Shown here: one piece after another, positions 1 through 7,267 of the stretch
How positions within the stretch are numbered: the stretch's first letter is position 1
Layout of the letters: each line of letters starts with the position of its first letter
DNA from: JAAZIN01 sp964464625
GTDB taxonomy: Bacteria > Bacillota > Dethiobacteria > DTU022
DNA length: 29,429 nt
Assembly (NCBI GenBank): GCA_964464625.1
Contig: CAYXKD010000022.1
Location: 1 to 29,429 of the forward strand
Direction: 5' to 3'
Notes under the pieces: generated by a model
What the model was told of the DNA's origin: nothing
What the model saw: the letters and a program-made list of their open reading frames with translations, nothing else
The model's database searches: none
Made by a program: the position numbers and the translations under genes

Positions 1-426
1 TTGCCCTGGGTGATTTTCCCCGACATCATAGATATTGCCGAGCTCAAGCTTGCCAGCAGGCCCACGGGCAGCTTCAGCGGCGTCATGATCTTTATCAAAA
101 AATCCTGCTCCGCTGCGGCTATATTCATCTCCGGTGTTGTACTCCGCCTTGTCGGGTTCAACGAGCCCAGGGCCGACGAAGTTACAGGGATGATCAACTA
201 CGGAGATTTTGTGCAGCCCGCCAGCGCGGCGCTGGGGCTCAGATTGTTGATCTTGCTGGCAGTGCTCATATTCATGTCCCTGGCCTTTATCTATATGCGC
301 AAGCTAAAACTTACAGGCGATATCAGCGAGAAGGTCAGGTATCTCATAGACAAACGTAACCGGGGCGAGGCTTACAACGATCAGGACAAAAAGGACTACG
401 CCCTGATTGAACGTGATTTCTTTTAG
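1..426 (+). CDS. GPH-family (MelB-like) sugar:cation symporter, C-terminal fragment
   Basis: The frame is open at the left edge, so only the last ~141 residues are present and the true start is outside the window. The family imports glycosides, pentosides or hexuronides with Na+ or H+ through 12 membrane helices. The segment at residues 6-35 (DIIDIAELK, then R..GSFSGVMIFIKK) has the spacing of the conserved loop and helix near helix 11 of GPH transporters. A last hydrophobic helix follows at about residues 78-97 (LGLRLLILLAVLIFMSLAFI), then a charged cytoplasmic tail typical of this family. The stop codon TAG lies inside the palindrome at 423-457. The next gene on the same strand is a sugar-kinase homologue, which suggests uptake coupled to phosphorylation; that link is inference. 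Substrate cannot be read from this fragment. Confidence 0.8.
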   Translation: MPWVIFPDIIDIAELKLASRPTGSFSGVMIFIKKSCSAAAIFISGVVLRLVGFNEPRADEVTGMINYGDFVQPASAALGLRLLILLAVLIFMSLAFIYMRKLKLTGDISEKVRYLIDKRNRGEAYNDQDKKDYALIERDFF

Positions 427-457
427 TAAACCCGGTGCCAGGCACCGGGTTTACTAA
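423..457. repeat. Perfect 17-bp-arm palindrome overlapping the symporter stop codon
   Basis: Arms at 423-439 and 441-457 are exact reverse complements around a single A at 440 (core GGTGCCAGGCACC). The symporter TAG at 424-426 lies in the left arm. In RNA it would form a very stable hairpin, but no T-run follows on the plus strand, so it is not a textbook intrinsic terminator. It could be a REP-like repeat or an mRNA 3'-end stabiliser. Only one copy was seen in the window. Confidence 0.75.
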
Positions 458-515
458 CTCAGCCAATTGTGCTGACAACTAAAAAATATATCTCGAAAGG
501 TGTGGGGGTAGATCC

Positions 516-1592
516 ATGCTGGAGATCACCGGCAGATTTCGTTTCAGGGGGAAGGCTGTCAAATGTGATCGATACGGCAACGGCCATATCAATAAAACAT
601 ATCGTGTACTTTGCGACAGCGGAGCAAAGTATATTTTGCAGCAGGTGAACAGAACCGCTTTCAAGGATCCCCTTTCCCTGATGAAAAATGTGGATAAGGT
701 GACCCGCTACCTCAAGCAGCGTGTGACTTCAGAAAGAGGGACCTTATCTCTGGTGCCGACCGTTGACGGGAATATCTATGTGGATGACGAAAAGAGCGGT
801 TTTTGGCGGGCCTACGACTTTATAACCGGCAGCATCTGCTTTGAAAGAGCCGGGCATGCCGCAGTTTTTTACGAGAGCGGTCTGGCTTTTGGCCGCTTTA
901 TAGATATGTTATCTTCTTTTCCAGCCCATACCTTGACGGAAACAATTCCCGCTTTTCACGATACTGTGTCTCGCTACCGTTTTTTTAAGGAGGCTCTCTC
1001 CCTTGATGTATGCGGGAGGGCTGGTACGGCTCAGAAAGAGATTGATTTTGCCCTGTCGCAAGAGCCCTTCGCATCTCTCTTCATGGACTTGATTGAAGCC
1101 GGAGAGCTGCCCCTGCGGGTGACCCACAATGACACAAAGCTGAACAATGTGCTTTTCGACTCTAAAACTTACACTGCTCTCTGTGTAATCGATTTGGACA
1201 CCGTTATGCCGGGACTGGTGATGAATGACTTCGGCGATGCCATTCGCTTCGGGGCCAGCAGCGCCGCGCAGGATGAAAGAGATCTTTCCAGGGTTCAACT
1301 GGACCTGGAGCTGTACGAGTCTTTTTCCAATGGTTTTCTAGAGGCCTGTGGAAACAACATTACAAAACAGGAAGTTGAGCTGCTGCCTGGTGGCGCCAGG
1401 CTGATGACCCTGGAGTGCGGTGTTCGCTTCTTGACAGATTACCTCTCCGGCGATATCTATTTTCGGACCGAGAGGCCCGATCACAACCTGGACCGGTGCA
1501 GAACACAGTTTAAGCTTTTTACCGATATGGAAATAAAATGGCCGCAGATGAATAGGATCGTGGAGCGAGCCTGGAAGAAAGTCAGATCATGA
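516..1592 (+). CDS. Aminoglycoside-phosphotransferase-fold sugar kinase, NahK-like
   Basis: A 358-residue APH-fold kinase. The closest family pattern I recognise is N-acetylhexosamine 1-kinase (NahK), which phosphorylates GlcNAc/GalNAc at C1; some homologues are annotated 'mucin desulfatase'. The N-lobe has NKTYRV and YILQQVN (residues ~23-50). The catalytic loop is HNDTKLNNVLF (H204, D206, N211) and the metal-binding motif is IDLDTVMPG (D226, D228), followed by FGDAIRFGA. The HNDTK.NN and VIDLDTVMPG pair is characteristic of the NahK branch rather than of antibiotic-resistance APHs. The ATG follows a G-rich stretch about 10 bases upstream, a weak ribosome site. It lies 90 bases after the sugar symporter and probably shares its function. 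The exact sugar is not determined; homoserine- or choline-kinase-like roles are less likely. Confidence 0.8.
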   Translation: MLEITGRFRFRGKAVKCDRYGNGHINKTYRVLCDSGAKYILQQVNRTAFKDPLSLMKNVDKVTRYLKQRVTSERGTLSLVPTVDGNIYVDDEKSGFWRAYDFITGSICFERAGHAAVFYESGLAFGRFIDMLSSFPAHTLTETIPAFHDTVSRYRFFKEALSLDVCGRAGTAQKEIDFALSQEPFASLFMDLIEAGELPLRVTHNDTKLNNVLFDSKTYTALCVIDLDTVMPGLVMNDFGDAIRFGASSAAQDERDLSRVQLDLELYESFSNGFLEACGNNITKQEVELLPGGARLMTLECGVRFLTDYLSGDIYFRTERPDHNLDRCRTQFKLFTDMEIKWPQMNRIVERAWKKVRS

Positions 1593-1603
1593 GCGGAACA
1601 CCA

Positions 1604-1623
1604 GGGACGTTCCTTTCTGTCCC
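1604..1623. repeat. Short hairpin between convergent genes (GGGAC...GTCCC)
   Basis: GGGAC at 1604-1608 pairs with GTCCC at 1619-1623 across a 10-base loop, in the 87-base space between the convergent kinase and UDG-like genes. No T-tract makes it a clear terminator. I have the impression that similar GGGACGTTCC-type hairpins recur in Bacillota genomes as dispersed repeats, but that is recollection and only one copy is visible here. Confidence 0.35.
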
Positions 1624-1679
1624 ACATTTGCATGCAGCGACAGCAGGAAAAACAGGAATATTGTAAGCATGAATGAAAA

Positions 1680-2255
1680 CTAGCCCGGTTTGTTCAGCCG
1701 GCCTGCTGCCAGGACCCAATCCTGCAGAAAATATTTATAGAGCACGGGCCTTCTTCTCACAGCCAGCGGGTGGTAGGAGGCGACCACATTGTAGCCCCTG
1801 ACGGTATGCATCCTGCCACGGAGTTGCTTTACCTCTGCTCCGGGATCATCGAAAATTGTTTGGCAGACCACATTCCCCAGGCACATGACCAGGACCGGGT
1901 CTAGAGCCTCCAGCTGCCCCCATAAATAGGATAGGCAGACGGTTCTGGCCCTTGCCTTGTCGTAAGCCCTTCTGGGCCTGCACTTAAGAATATAGCTTAT
2001 GTAGAGGTCACCGGGCTCTAATCCGGCCTCGTATGCCGCTTTCTGCAGAGTTGCCCGGGTGCCGCATAAAAAAGGGGCGCCCTCCCTGTCCTCTCTGGCG
2101 CCGGGATTATCCAGAACAACGAAGAGCGGAGCGGCCCGGTTGCCCTCCCCCCAGATCACCCTGCCGCCGTGGCCGGCAAGCTCACATTGATTGCAATAAA
2201 AACTGGGGTCAGGGGCCCTGTCTTCGGGCATAATTGCGGGCAGCGGTCTGTCCAA
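1680..2255 (-). CDS. Uracil-DNA-glycosylase superfamily protein (type 4-like, Fe-S)
   Basis: A 191-residue member of the uracil-DNA glycosylase superfamily, closest in layout to the [4Fe-4S] type 4/5 enzymes that remove uracil from DNA in base-excision repair. Four cysteines have the expected pairing for the cluster: C21 and C24 (YCNQC) and C92 and C107. Motif A is DNPGAREDREGAPFLCG (residues 49-65) and the late motif is SYHPLAVRRRP (160-170). The family's usual G-E-x-P-G in motif A reads L-D-N-P-G here, so catalytic properties may differ from canonical type 4 enzymes. The start is a TTG at 2255 preceded by AAAGGAG at 7-base spacing. It is the last gene of the minus-strand group, separated from pfkA by a ~225-bp repeat element. 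Confidence 0.82.
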   Translation of the reverse strand: MDRPLPAIMPEDRAPDPSFYCNQCELAGHGGRVIWGEGNRAAPLFVVLDNPGAREDREGAPFLCGTRATLQKAAYEAGLEPGDLYISYILKCRPRRAYDKARARTVCLSYLWGQLEALDPVLVMCLGNVVCQTIFDDPGAEVKQLRGRMHTVRGYNVVASYHPLAVRRRPVLYKYFLQDWVLAAGRLNKPG

Positions 2256-2325
2256 ATTATAGCTCCTTTTAGCCAGGTGTCAGTGCTAACTTTAATATTG
2301 TACCCCCGTCTCCCCAAATAAACCC

Positions 2326-2550
2326 GGGGTCAGGTCTTGAAATGTAACATTATCGATGCAATGATAGATTTGTCACAGCCGGGCAGCTTATGTATTGTGC
2401 ATCTCGAAGAGACCCGTCACATAATAGCCGGGAGCAATGCCCGGAAATATGTCTCTTTTTTCTGGTCTGGATCATGAAAATAATGACTAAAAAACTGGTT
2501 CCGCTCTTCTAGAAGATGGGTTAAAAACTAGCATTTCAAGACCTGACCCC
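2326..2550. mobile_element. Inverted-repeat-bounded miniature element, copy 1
   Basis: A 225-bp unit bounded by 19-bp perfect inverted repeats: GGGGTCAGGTCTTGAAATG at 2326-2344 and its complement at 2532-2550. The interior has no plausible gene but has a hairpin (CCGGG 2428-2432 with CCCGG 2440-2444). It is closely similar along most of its left half to copy 2 (shared ATTATCGATGCAATGATAGA and ATTTGTCAC). No target-site duplication is apparent. The right end supplies the last codons and the stop of pfkA. It is probably a non-autonomous element of the REP/RAYT (IS200-like) kind; that class assignment is inference, since no transposase is present. Confidence 0.8.
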
Positions 2551-3645
2551 GTCAGTGTTAAGGAGGGAGCCGAAAGAGGTGCCCACTGCGGCAGCGGCAC
2601 GAACCTGATCGCAGGAGGGATCGATCCGCCTGATACCGGAGACGGCTTCGGCCAGGGGGACGGAGCCGATAATCCCGCCTTGCAGGCAGACCATCTCATT
2701 GCGGCGCCCTGATTGGATCAGTTCCACCGCCCGCACCCCGAAGCGGGTGGCCAGGGCGCGGTCGTAGGCGGTCGGGGTACCGCCGCGCTGCAGGTGGCCC
2801 AGAACGGTGGCGCGGCTTTCCATCTCCAGACGGGTTTCTAGAGCATCGGCAACAGCCTGTCCAATACCGCCCAGCCTTGTGGCGCCGCCGGCGGTTTGCT
2901 GGTAGAGCGGTTCACCGCCTGCCGGGTAGGCCCCCTCAGCCACAACGATGATGCTGAACTTCTTGCCGCGGGAGCGGCGTTCCAGTATTTTGGCGAAAAT
3001 AATTTCATAATCAAAAGGTATCTCCGGGATGAGAATAATGTCACCGCCCCCGGCCATGCCGGCCTGCAGGGCAATCCAACCTGCGTTTCGCCCCATCACC
3101 TCCACGACCATGGCGCGGTGGTGGGACTCCGCTGTCGTGTGGATCTTGTCGATGGCGTCGGTGGCGGTAGCCACTGCGGTATCGAAACCGAAGGTGACAT
3201 CTGTAGCAGGCAGATCATTATCGATAGTTTTTGGGATGCCCATTACTGCTACTCCCATCTTGCTGAAACGGTGTCCCAGAGCCAGGCTGCCGTCGCCGCC
3301 GACAACAACAAGGCAGTCCACCGCCCATTTTTCCAGATTCTTCAGGGCCTGGGGGGAACAGTCCACTTCGCGGAAGCCGCCGCCCGCGGCGGGTTGCCGG
3401 AAGGCAAAGGGGTTGTCCCTGTTGGTGGTGCCGAGGATAGTGCCGCCCCGGTGCAGGATTCCGGAGACTGCCTTATCGCCGATGAGCCAGGCGTCGTTTT
3501 CCACCAGTCCTTTAAAGCCGTTGTTGAAGCCTACCACTTCCAGGCCGCAGCGGTACAGTGCCCCCTTGGTCACGGCTCTGATCACCGCATTCAAACCGGG
3601 GCAATCGCCTCCGCCTGTCAGAATGCCGATCCTGCGCACTTTCAA
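2536..3645 (-). CDS. pfkA: 6-phosphofructokinase, mixed-substrate subfamily
   Basis: A 369-residue phosphofructokinase converting fructose 6-phosphate to fructose 1,6-bisphosphate, the committing step of glycolysis. Visible motifs are the nucleotide loop GGGDCPGLNA (residues 11-20), GGDGS (116-120), PKTIDND (138-144, catalytic base D142) and MGRNAGW (184-190). Gly119 matches the residue that favours ATP (E. coli G104), while Lys139 replaces the Gly of classical ATP enzymes (E. coli G124). This is the combination of the 'mixed-substrate' clade, of which characterised G/K members use ATP; ATP is therefore the prediction. The start is a TTG at 3645 behind GGGAG, with an in-frame GTG two codons later as alternative. 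The C-terminus (GVRS) and the TGA are encoded by the end of repeat copy 1, so the native tail has probably been replaced. Confidence 0.95.
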   Translation of the reverse strand: MKVRRIGILTGGGDCPGLNAVIRAVTKGALYRCGLEVVGFNNGFKGLVENDAWLIGDKAVSGILHRGGTILGTTNRDNPFAFRQPAAGGGFREVDCSPQALKNLEKWAVDCLVVVGGDGSLALGHRFSKMGVAVMGIPKTIDNDLPATDVTFGFDTAVATATDAIDKIHTTAESHHRAMVVEVMGRNAGWIALQAGMAGGGDIILIPEIPFDYEIIFAKILERRSRGKKFSIIVVAEGAYPAGGEPLYQQTAGGATRLGGIGQAVADALETRLEMESRATVLGHLQRGGTPTAYDRALATRFGVRAVELIQSGRRNEMVCLQGGIIGSVPLAEAVSGIRRIDPSCDQVRAAAAVGTSFGSLLNTDGVRS

Positions 3646-3680
3646 CTCACTCCCTGCTGTACTTTACGGTAATGGAAAAT

Positions 3681-3906
3681 GGGGTCAGGTCTTGAAATAT
3701 AACATTATCGATGCAATGATAGATTTGTCACGGCCGGGCTGGTTATGTGTTGTATATCTTGAAGAGGACCGTACCACAACAACCAGGGGCAAGGCCCCGG
3801 ATTATGTCTGCTTCTGCAACAGGGGTCCGTGGTATGATATTTAAAACTGATTCTGTCTCTCTCCCGACAGTGGGATGGAAAAACTAGCATTTCAAGACCT
3901 GACCCC
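3681..3906. mobile_element. Inverted-repeat-bounded miniature element, copy 2
   Basis: A 226-bp relative of copy 1, in the same orientation, with 18-bp perfect terminal inverted repeats (GGGGTCAGGTCTTGAAAT at 3681-3698, complement at 3889-3906). The left half is nearly the same sequence as copy 1. The interior hairpin is kept although its bases differ: GGGGC 3786-3790 with GCCCC 3794-3798. Both copies share CTAGCATTTCAAGACC at the right end. The right end provides the stop codon of the UPF0182 gene. It fills the gap between that gene and pfkA, so minus-strand transcripts probably carry it as structured RNA. Confidence 0.8.
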
Positions 3907-6636
3907 AGTCAGATCAGCTAGTTCTTTCAGCACCCCTTCCAGTTCCGATATAGCTTCGCCGTAGCCGGCCCAGTCGCCCTGGCGCTGATGTTGCAGCGCT
4001 TCGTCGAAAAGCCGGCAGGCCTGCCTGATGAGAGAAGCGATCTTTTGATCGGTAGTACTATCCGGTTCGCCCGGTTTAACAATCTCCCCCGGCTCCGCCG
4101 GTTCTAACGGCTCCGCTTCGGGAGGGATTTCACTTCGTTCGCCAAAGATGCGCACAAGGGCCAGCTCCAGAGTTTCCTCCATAACCACCGTCTCTTGGAA
4201 GAGCACGATCACGCGGGCCAGCTCGGGCAGCCCGCCCCTTTCCGCCTCCAGGAAGATGGGCTCCACATAGAGCAGGGAGTCGCTTATGGGCAGCACAAGA
4301 AGGTTGCCGCGAATGACATGGGAGCCGGCCTGGCTCCAGAGGGTAAACTCCGTAGAGATTTCGGTGCTCTGATCGATCCTGTTTTCCACCTGTTTAGGGC
4401 CCATGACCACTCTCTCCTTGGGAAAGAGAAACAGCTCGACCTGGCCGTAGTTGGGCTGGTCGCATCGGGCCACCATCCAGGCAATCATGTTGTTCCGGTT
4501 GCTGGGGGTGAAGGGGAGGATAAGAACGAATTCAGCTTCCTCGTAACCTGGCAGCTGCAGGATGGTGTAGTAGGGCTCCATTTGCTGCTCCTCGCCGTAG
4601 TACTGTTCCATAGGCATGTTCCAGAGATCTTCGCGGGCATAGAATGTGTTCGGGTCGGTGACATGGTATAGGGTGATCATGTCGGACTGAATCTCGAAAA
4701 GATCTACAGGGTAGCGCAGGTGTTGGAGCAGCCCCTGGGGCATCTCTTCAGCCGGAGTGAAAAGTCCGGGGAAGATGCGGCTATAATTTTGGGCCAGGGG
4801 GTCGTCGCTGTCGATAAGGTAGAATTTCACGCTGCCGTGGTAGGCGTCGACTACGACCTTGACGGAGTTTCGGATATAGTTTATAGAACCGTGCGGCGCC
4901 GCATAGGGATAGCGGTCGGTGATGGTATAGGCGTCCTGGATCCAGAACAGGCGGCCGTCATGGATAACGATATAGGGGTTGCCATCGTAATGGAGAAAGG
5001 GGGCAATTTTTTTAACCCGGGTGTAGATATCCCGGTCAAAAAGGATGCGGCTGTTGTTGTTCAGCTCACCGGAGACAAGGATCCTGTATTCGCCGAATTT
5101 CAGGGCAAAGAGGATCCGCCGCCACAGCGAGTGTAGCGGGATGCCCCCTTCGCCATCGTAAATGGTGAAAGTGTTTTCGTCACCGGCAGTTGAATAGTGA
5201 AATTCCCTGGTGTTTGTATTGACGATGACATAATCGTTCGTCAGCTCACCATAATAGATCGAAGGGTTTTGCAGGGGGATGTCACCTGCGGGTGGGATGT
5301 CTCCGAGAAAATAACGGGGCAGCCCCTCCGCTGAAACCTCATTAACGGGACTGGCCGTGGCGCCGTAACCATGGGTATACTGCAGGTGCAGGTTCACCCA
5401 GGTTTGGGCTTGTTCGGCCAGGGCATTTTTATCAAGCTCGCGGGCGGAAAGCATCACCTGGCGGTAGTTGCCTTCCACATTGTAACGGTCAATGTCAACA
5501 TCGAAAAAACGGTAATATGGGCGAATTGCCTGCTGCTCGTTAAATGTAGTTTTAAGGGGGCGGTAATCCCAAAGGCGCACATTGTTGATTGTACCCGGGT
5601 TTCCCTGGAGATCTTCCCAGGTTAACTTTTCTCCGGCCGGGTATTGCCGGGTGGAGAATTTGTCCAGTCCATAAGCCTGACGGGTAAAAGCGATATTATG
5701 GGCCAGGTATTCCTTCTCGTAGTTGAATTCGCCGGGTTCCACCATGAAATATTGGATAGCAGCCGGGTAAGCCCATCCGCCTAGGATGGAGACAATCATC
5801 AGGAGGGGGATCCCATAAAAGGGTAAAGTGGAGTGGCGCAAAAAGAGGTTAGCCAGGCAAAGGAGAGAGATAAGGATGGCCAGGAACATGAGCACCTTTA
5901 AAACGGGAAAATTTGCATGAATATCGGTATAGCCCGCTCCGAAAACGGCGCCCCGCCCTGAGAGAAGCAGCTCGAACTGTTTGAGGTGGTAATCCCATGC
6001 TTTCAGGGCGAAAATAGCAGCAAGCAGCACGCTGAGATGCCCCAGGCCGCTTCCCGGGCGGAGTAACCAGCGGCGTCCGGAGGCGGGAATATTGAGGATT
6101 ATATAAATAATTCCCACTAAGATTAAACTGAACACAGCAGCCATCATCAGATAATCGTAGATAAAGCGGTAGAAGGGGATTTTGAACAGATAAAAAGAGA
6201 TATCCATACCGAAGATAGGGTCGGTGCTGTTAAAGGGCGCGGCGTGAATGAAACGCATCAGGTTCATCCAGTGGCCTCCGGTGTAGCCGGATAGAACAAA
6301 AGAAAAGAATGCAGATAGAACCAGAAAGAAGATGTTCAGGCGCCGTGGAGTGAAAAAACGGAGATAGCCGCGTGCTATGAGCTGCTGCCGCAGTGCCAGG
6401 TTGGGGAAACTCAAGATATAGCGCCTGGTAAAAAGAAAGTTCACAAGCATGAAGGAGAAGAGAAAGAGCCAGGATACGAGGCGTAGACCCCAACGTGCCA
6501 GGTGCTGTGTCCAGAAAACCCCCTCAAAATGAAGCTCTTTGAACCAGAGCAGATCCAGGTAAAAGCCTACCCCTGCAAGGCCAAGGAGCACCAGGGCAAT
6601 GCCGGCTACCATTATCCAGATTGTACGGCGTCTCAA
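3892..6636 (-). CDS. UPF0182 (COG1615) family membrane protein
   Basis: A 914-residue protein of the UPF0182 family, whose biochemical role is unknown to me. About seven hydrophobic helices occupy the first ~300 residues (for example near 8-30, 53-70, 101-118, 158-181 and ~275-300). A long soluble region follows, expected outside the membrane, with the family's tyrosine- and proline-rich segments (YFLGDIPP, IYYGELTNDYVIVNT, PYAAPHGSINYIRNSVKVVV). A Pro/Glu-rich linker and a short helical tail close the protein. Length matches the family. The start is a TTG at 6636 with GGAGGGGG five bases upstream. The last residues GVRS and the TGA come from the end of repeat copy 2, exactly as in pfkA, so the natural C-terminus is probably altered by a few residues. 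Confidence 0.9.
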   Translation of the reverse strand: MRRRTIWIMVAGIALVLLGLAGVGFYLDLLWFKELHFEGVFWTQHLARWGLRLVSWLFLFSFMLVNFLFTRRYILSFPNLALRQQLIARGYLRFFTPRRLNIFFLVLSAFFSFVLSGYTGGHWMNLMRFIHAAPFNSTDPIFGMDISFYLFKIPFYRFIYDYLMMAAVFSLILVGIIYIILNIPASGRRWLLRPGSGLGHLSVLLAAIFALKAWDYHLKQFELLLSGRGAVFGAGYTDIHANFPVLKVLMFLAILISLLCLANLFLRHSTLPFYGIPLLMIVSILGGWAYPAAIQYFMVEPGEFNYEKEYLAHNIAFTRQAYGLDKFSTRQYPAGEKLTWEDLQGNPGTINNVRLWDYRPLKTTFNEQQAIRPYYRFFDVDIDRYNVEGNYRQVMLSARELDKNALAEQAQTWVNLHLQYTHGYGATASPVNEVSAEGLPRYFLGDIPPAGDIPLQNPSIYYGELTNDYVIVNTNTREFHYSTAGDENTFTIYDGEGGIPLHSLWRRILFALKFGEYRILVSGELNNNSRILFDRDIYTRVKKIAPFLHYDGNPYIVIHDGRLFWIQDAYTITDRYPYAAPHGSINYIRNSVKVVVDAYHGSVKFYLIDSDDPLAQNYSRIFPGLFTPAEEMPQGLLQHLRYPVDLFEIQSDMITLYHVTDPNTFYAREDLWNMPMEQYYGEEQQMEPYYTILQLPGYEEAEFVLILPFTPSNRNNMIAWMVARCDQPNYGQVELFLFPKERVVMGPKQVENRIDQSTEISTEFTLWSQAGSHVIRGNLLVLPISDSLLYVEPIFLEAERGGLPELARVIVLFQETVVMEETLELALVRIFGERSEIPPEAEPLEPAEPGEIVKPGEPDSTTDQKIASLIRQACRLFDEALQHQRQGDWAGYGEAISELEGVLKELADLTGVRS

Positions 6637-6731
6637 GACAACCCCCTCCGATCAAAATTAATACTGGCGCATACCGGTATGGATCCAGATGTTAATCAAT
6701 TTTAACGCAAGCATGCAACTTATGTCAAAAT

Positions 6732-6860
6732 GGGGTCAGGTCTTGAAATATAAGGTTTTAGGCAAAACATACTGTTACAGCCGGATCATTGTTACTGAAC
6801 AGCCTGGAGCGAACTATTCCGGAACAGCAGGGGTAACGGCAGGTATTGTTTCAGGCGCAC
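6732..6860. mobile_element. One-ended remnant of the GGGGTCAGG element, copy 3
   Basis: GGGGTCAGGTCTTGAAAT at 6732-6749 is identical to the left ends of copies 1 and 2 and has the same AAAAT left flank as copy 2. The following ~100 bases are only loosely similar (TGTTACAGCCGG against TGTCACGGCCGG, later a shared AGGGG). No matching right end was found before 7000, so the right boundary given is approximate. I read it as a decayed or truncated copy. Confidence 0.55.
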
Positions 6861-6948
6861 TATTTTGATGTTGTTTGATGCTTAGAAATTACCTCTTGCA
6901 GCTTGCGTGCTGGAAAAATAGCAGGCTAAGTGGTACAGAAATGAAATA

Positions 6949-6976
6949 GAAAAGGACAGGCTGGCCTGTCCTTTTC
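6949..6976 (-). terminator. Intrinsic-terminator-like hairpin after the lipoprotein gene
   Basis: GAAAAGGACAGGC (6949-6961) pairs perfectly with GCCTGTCCTTTTC (6964-6976). Read on the minus strand, the GC-rich stem is followed by its own TTTT-containing arm, 33 bases past the lipoprotein stop. The A/T-rich outer pairs make it usable in both directions. Confidence 0.7.
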
Positions 6977-7009
6977 TTCACCCCTTCGGGTTATTCGTCA
7001 AATCCGGTT

Positions 7010-7267
7010 TTAGTCTTCTTCGTTTTCTTCTTCCTCTTCGTTTTCTTCTTCCTCTTCATCTTCTACTTCTTCTTCCTCTTCGGCTTCCTCTTCTTCTTCT
7101 ACTTCTTCTTCCTCTTCAGCCTCTTCTTCTTCGCCGTTTAGCTCCTCCTCGATGCCATCGAGATCGTCGTCACCATTATCGACCTTTGGTGCGCAGCCGA
7201 TCGCGAAAACGAAGACCAAAGCTAATGCCAGCATTAGAATGAACCCCAGTTTGAACAACTTTTTCAT
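7010..7267 (-). CDS. Glu-rich low-complexity lipoprotein
   Basis: An 85-residue secreted lipoprotein. The start chosen is the ATG at 7265-7267, preceded by GAGGAGGG at good spacing. The longer open frame from 7324 adds 19 residues lacking signal-peptide character and would bury the ribosome site. Residues 1-24 form a classic lipoprotein signal (MKKLFKLGF then a long Leu/Ala/Val core) ending in the lipobox FAIGC with Cys25. After a short Asp-containing stretch (KVDNGDDDLDG) the mature part is almost only Glu with a few Ala, Val, Asp and Asn. Function is unknown. Possibilities are a cation-binding surface polymer or a protein drifting by repeat slippage. It is followed by a strong hairpin, so it is a single-gene unit. 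Confidence 0.75.
   Translation of the reverse strand: MKKLFKLGFILMLALALVFVFAIGCAPKVDNGDDDLDGIEEELNGEEEEAEEEEEVEEEEEAEEEEEVEDEEEEENEEEEENEED

Larger units (their letters stand above)
6637..7009. other. Intergenic region: one-ended repeat and terminator hairpin
   Basis: A 373-base gap between two minus-strand genes. It holds a 12-base palindrome (CATACCGGTATG, 6670-6681) just upstream of the UPF0182 start, one end of the GGGGTCAGG element (6732-6749) and the hairpin at 6949-6976. I see no convincing gene; the rest is unassigned. Confidence 0.7.

Noticed and set aside
2896..3844. Long plus-strand frames opposite pfkA
   Set aside because: They are antisense to a well-supported gene, contain low-complexity translations, and share its codon-phase GC bias; no ribosome site or family match.
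3681..3906. Reading the repeat element as a transposase gene or its decayed remains
   Set aside because: No frame inside it shows transposase motifs, and the interior favours hairpins over coding.
6670..6681. 12-base palindrome CATACCGGTATG upstream of the UPF0182 start
   Set aside because: Short, single copy and not positioned against a clear promoter; a chance palindrome is possible.
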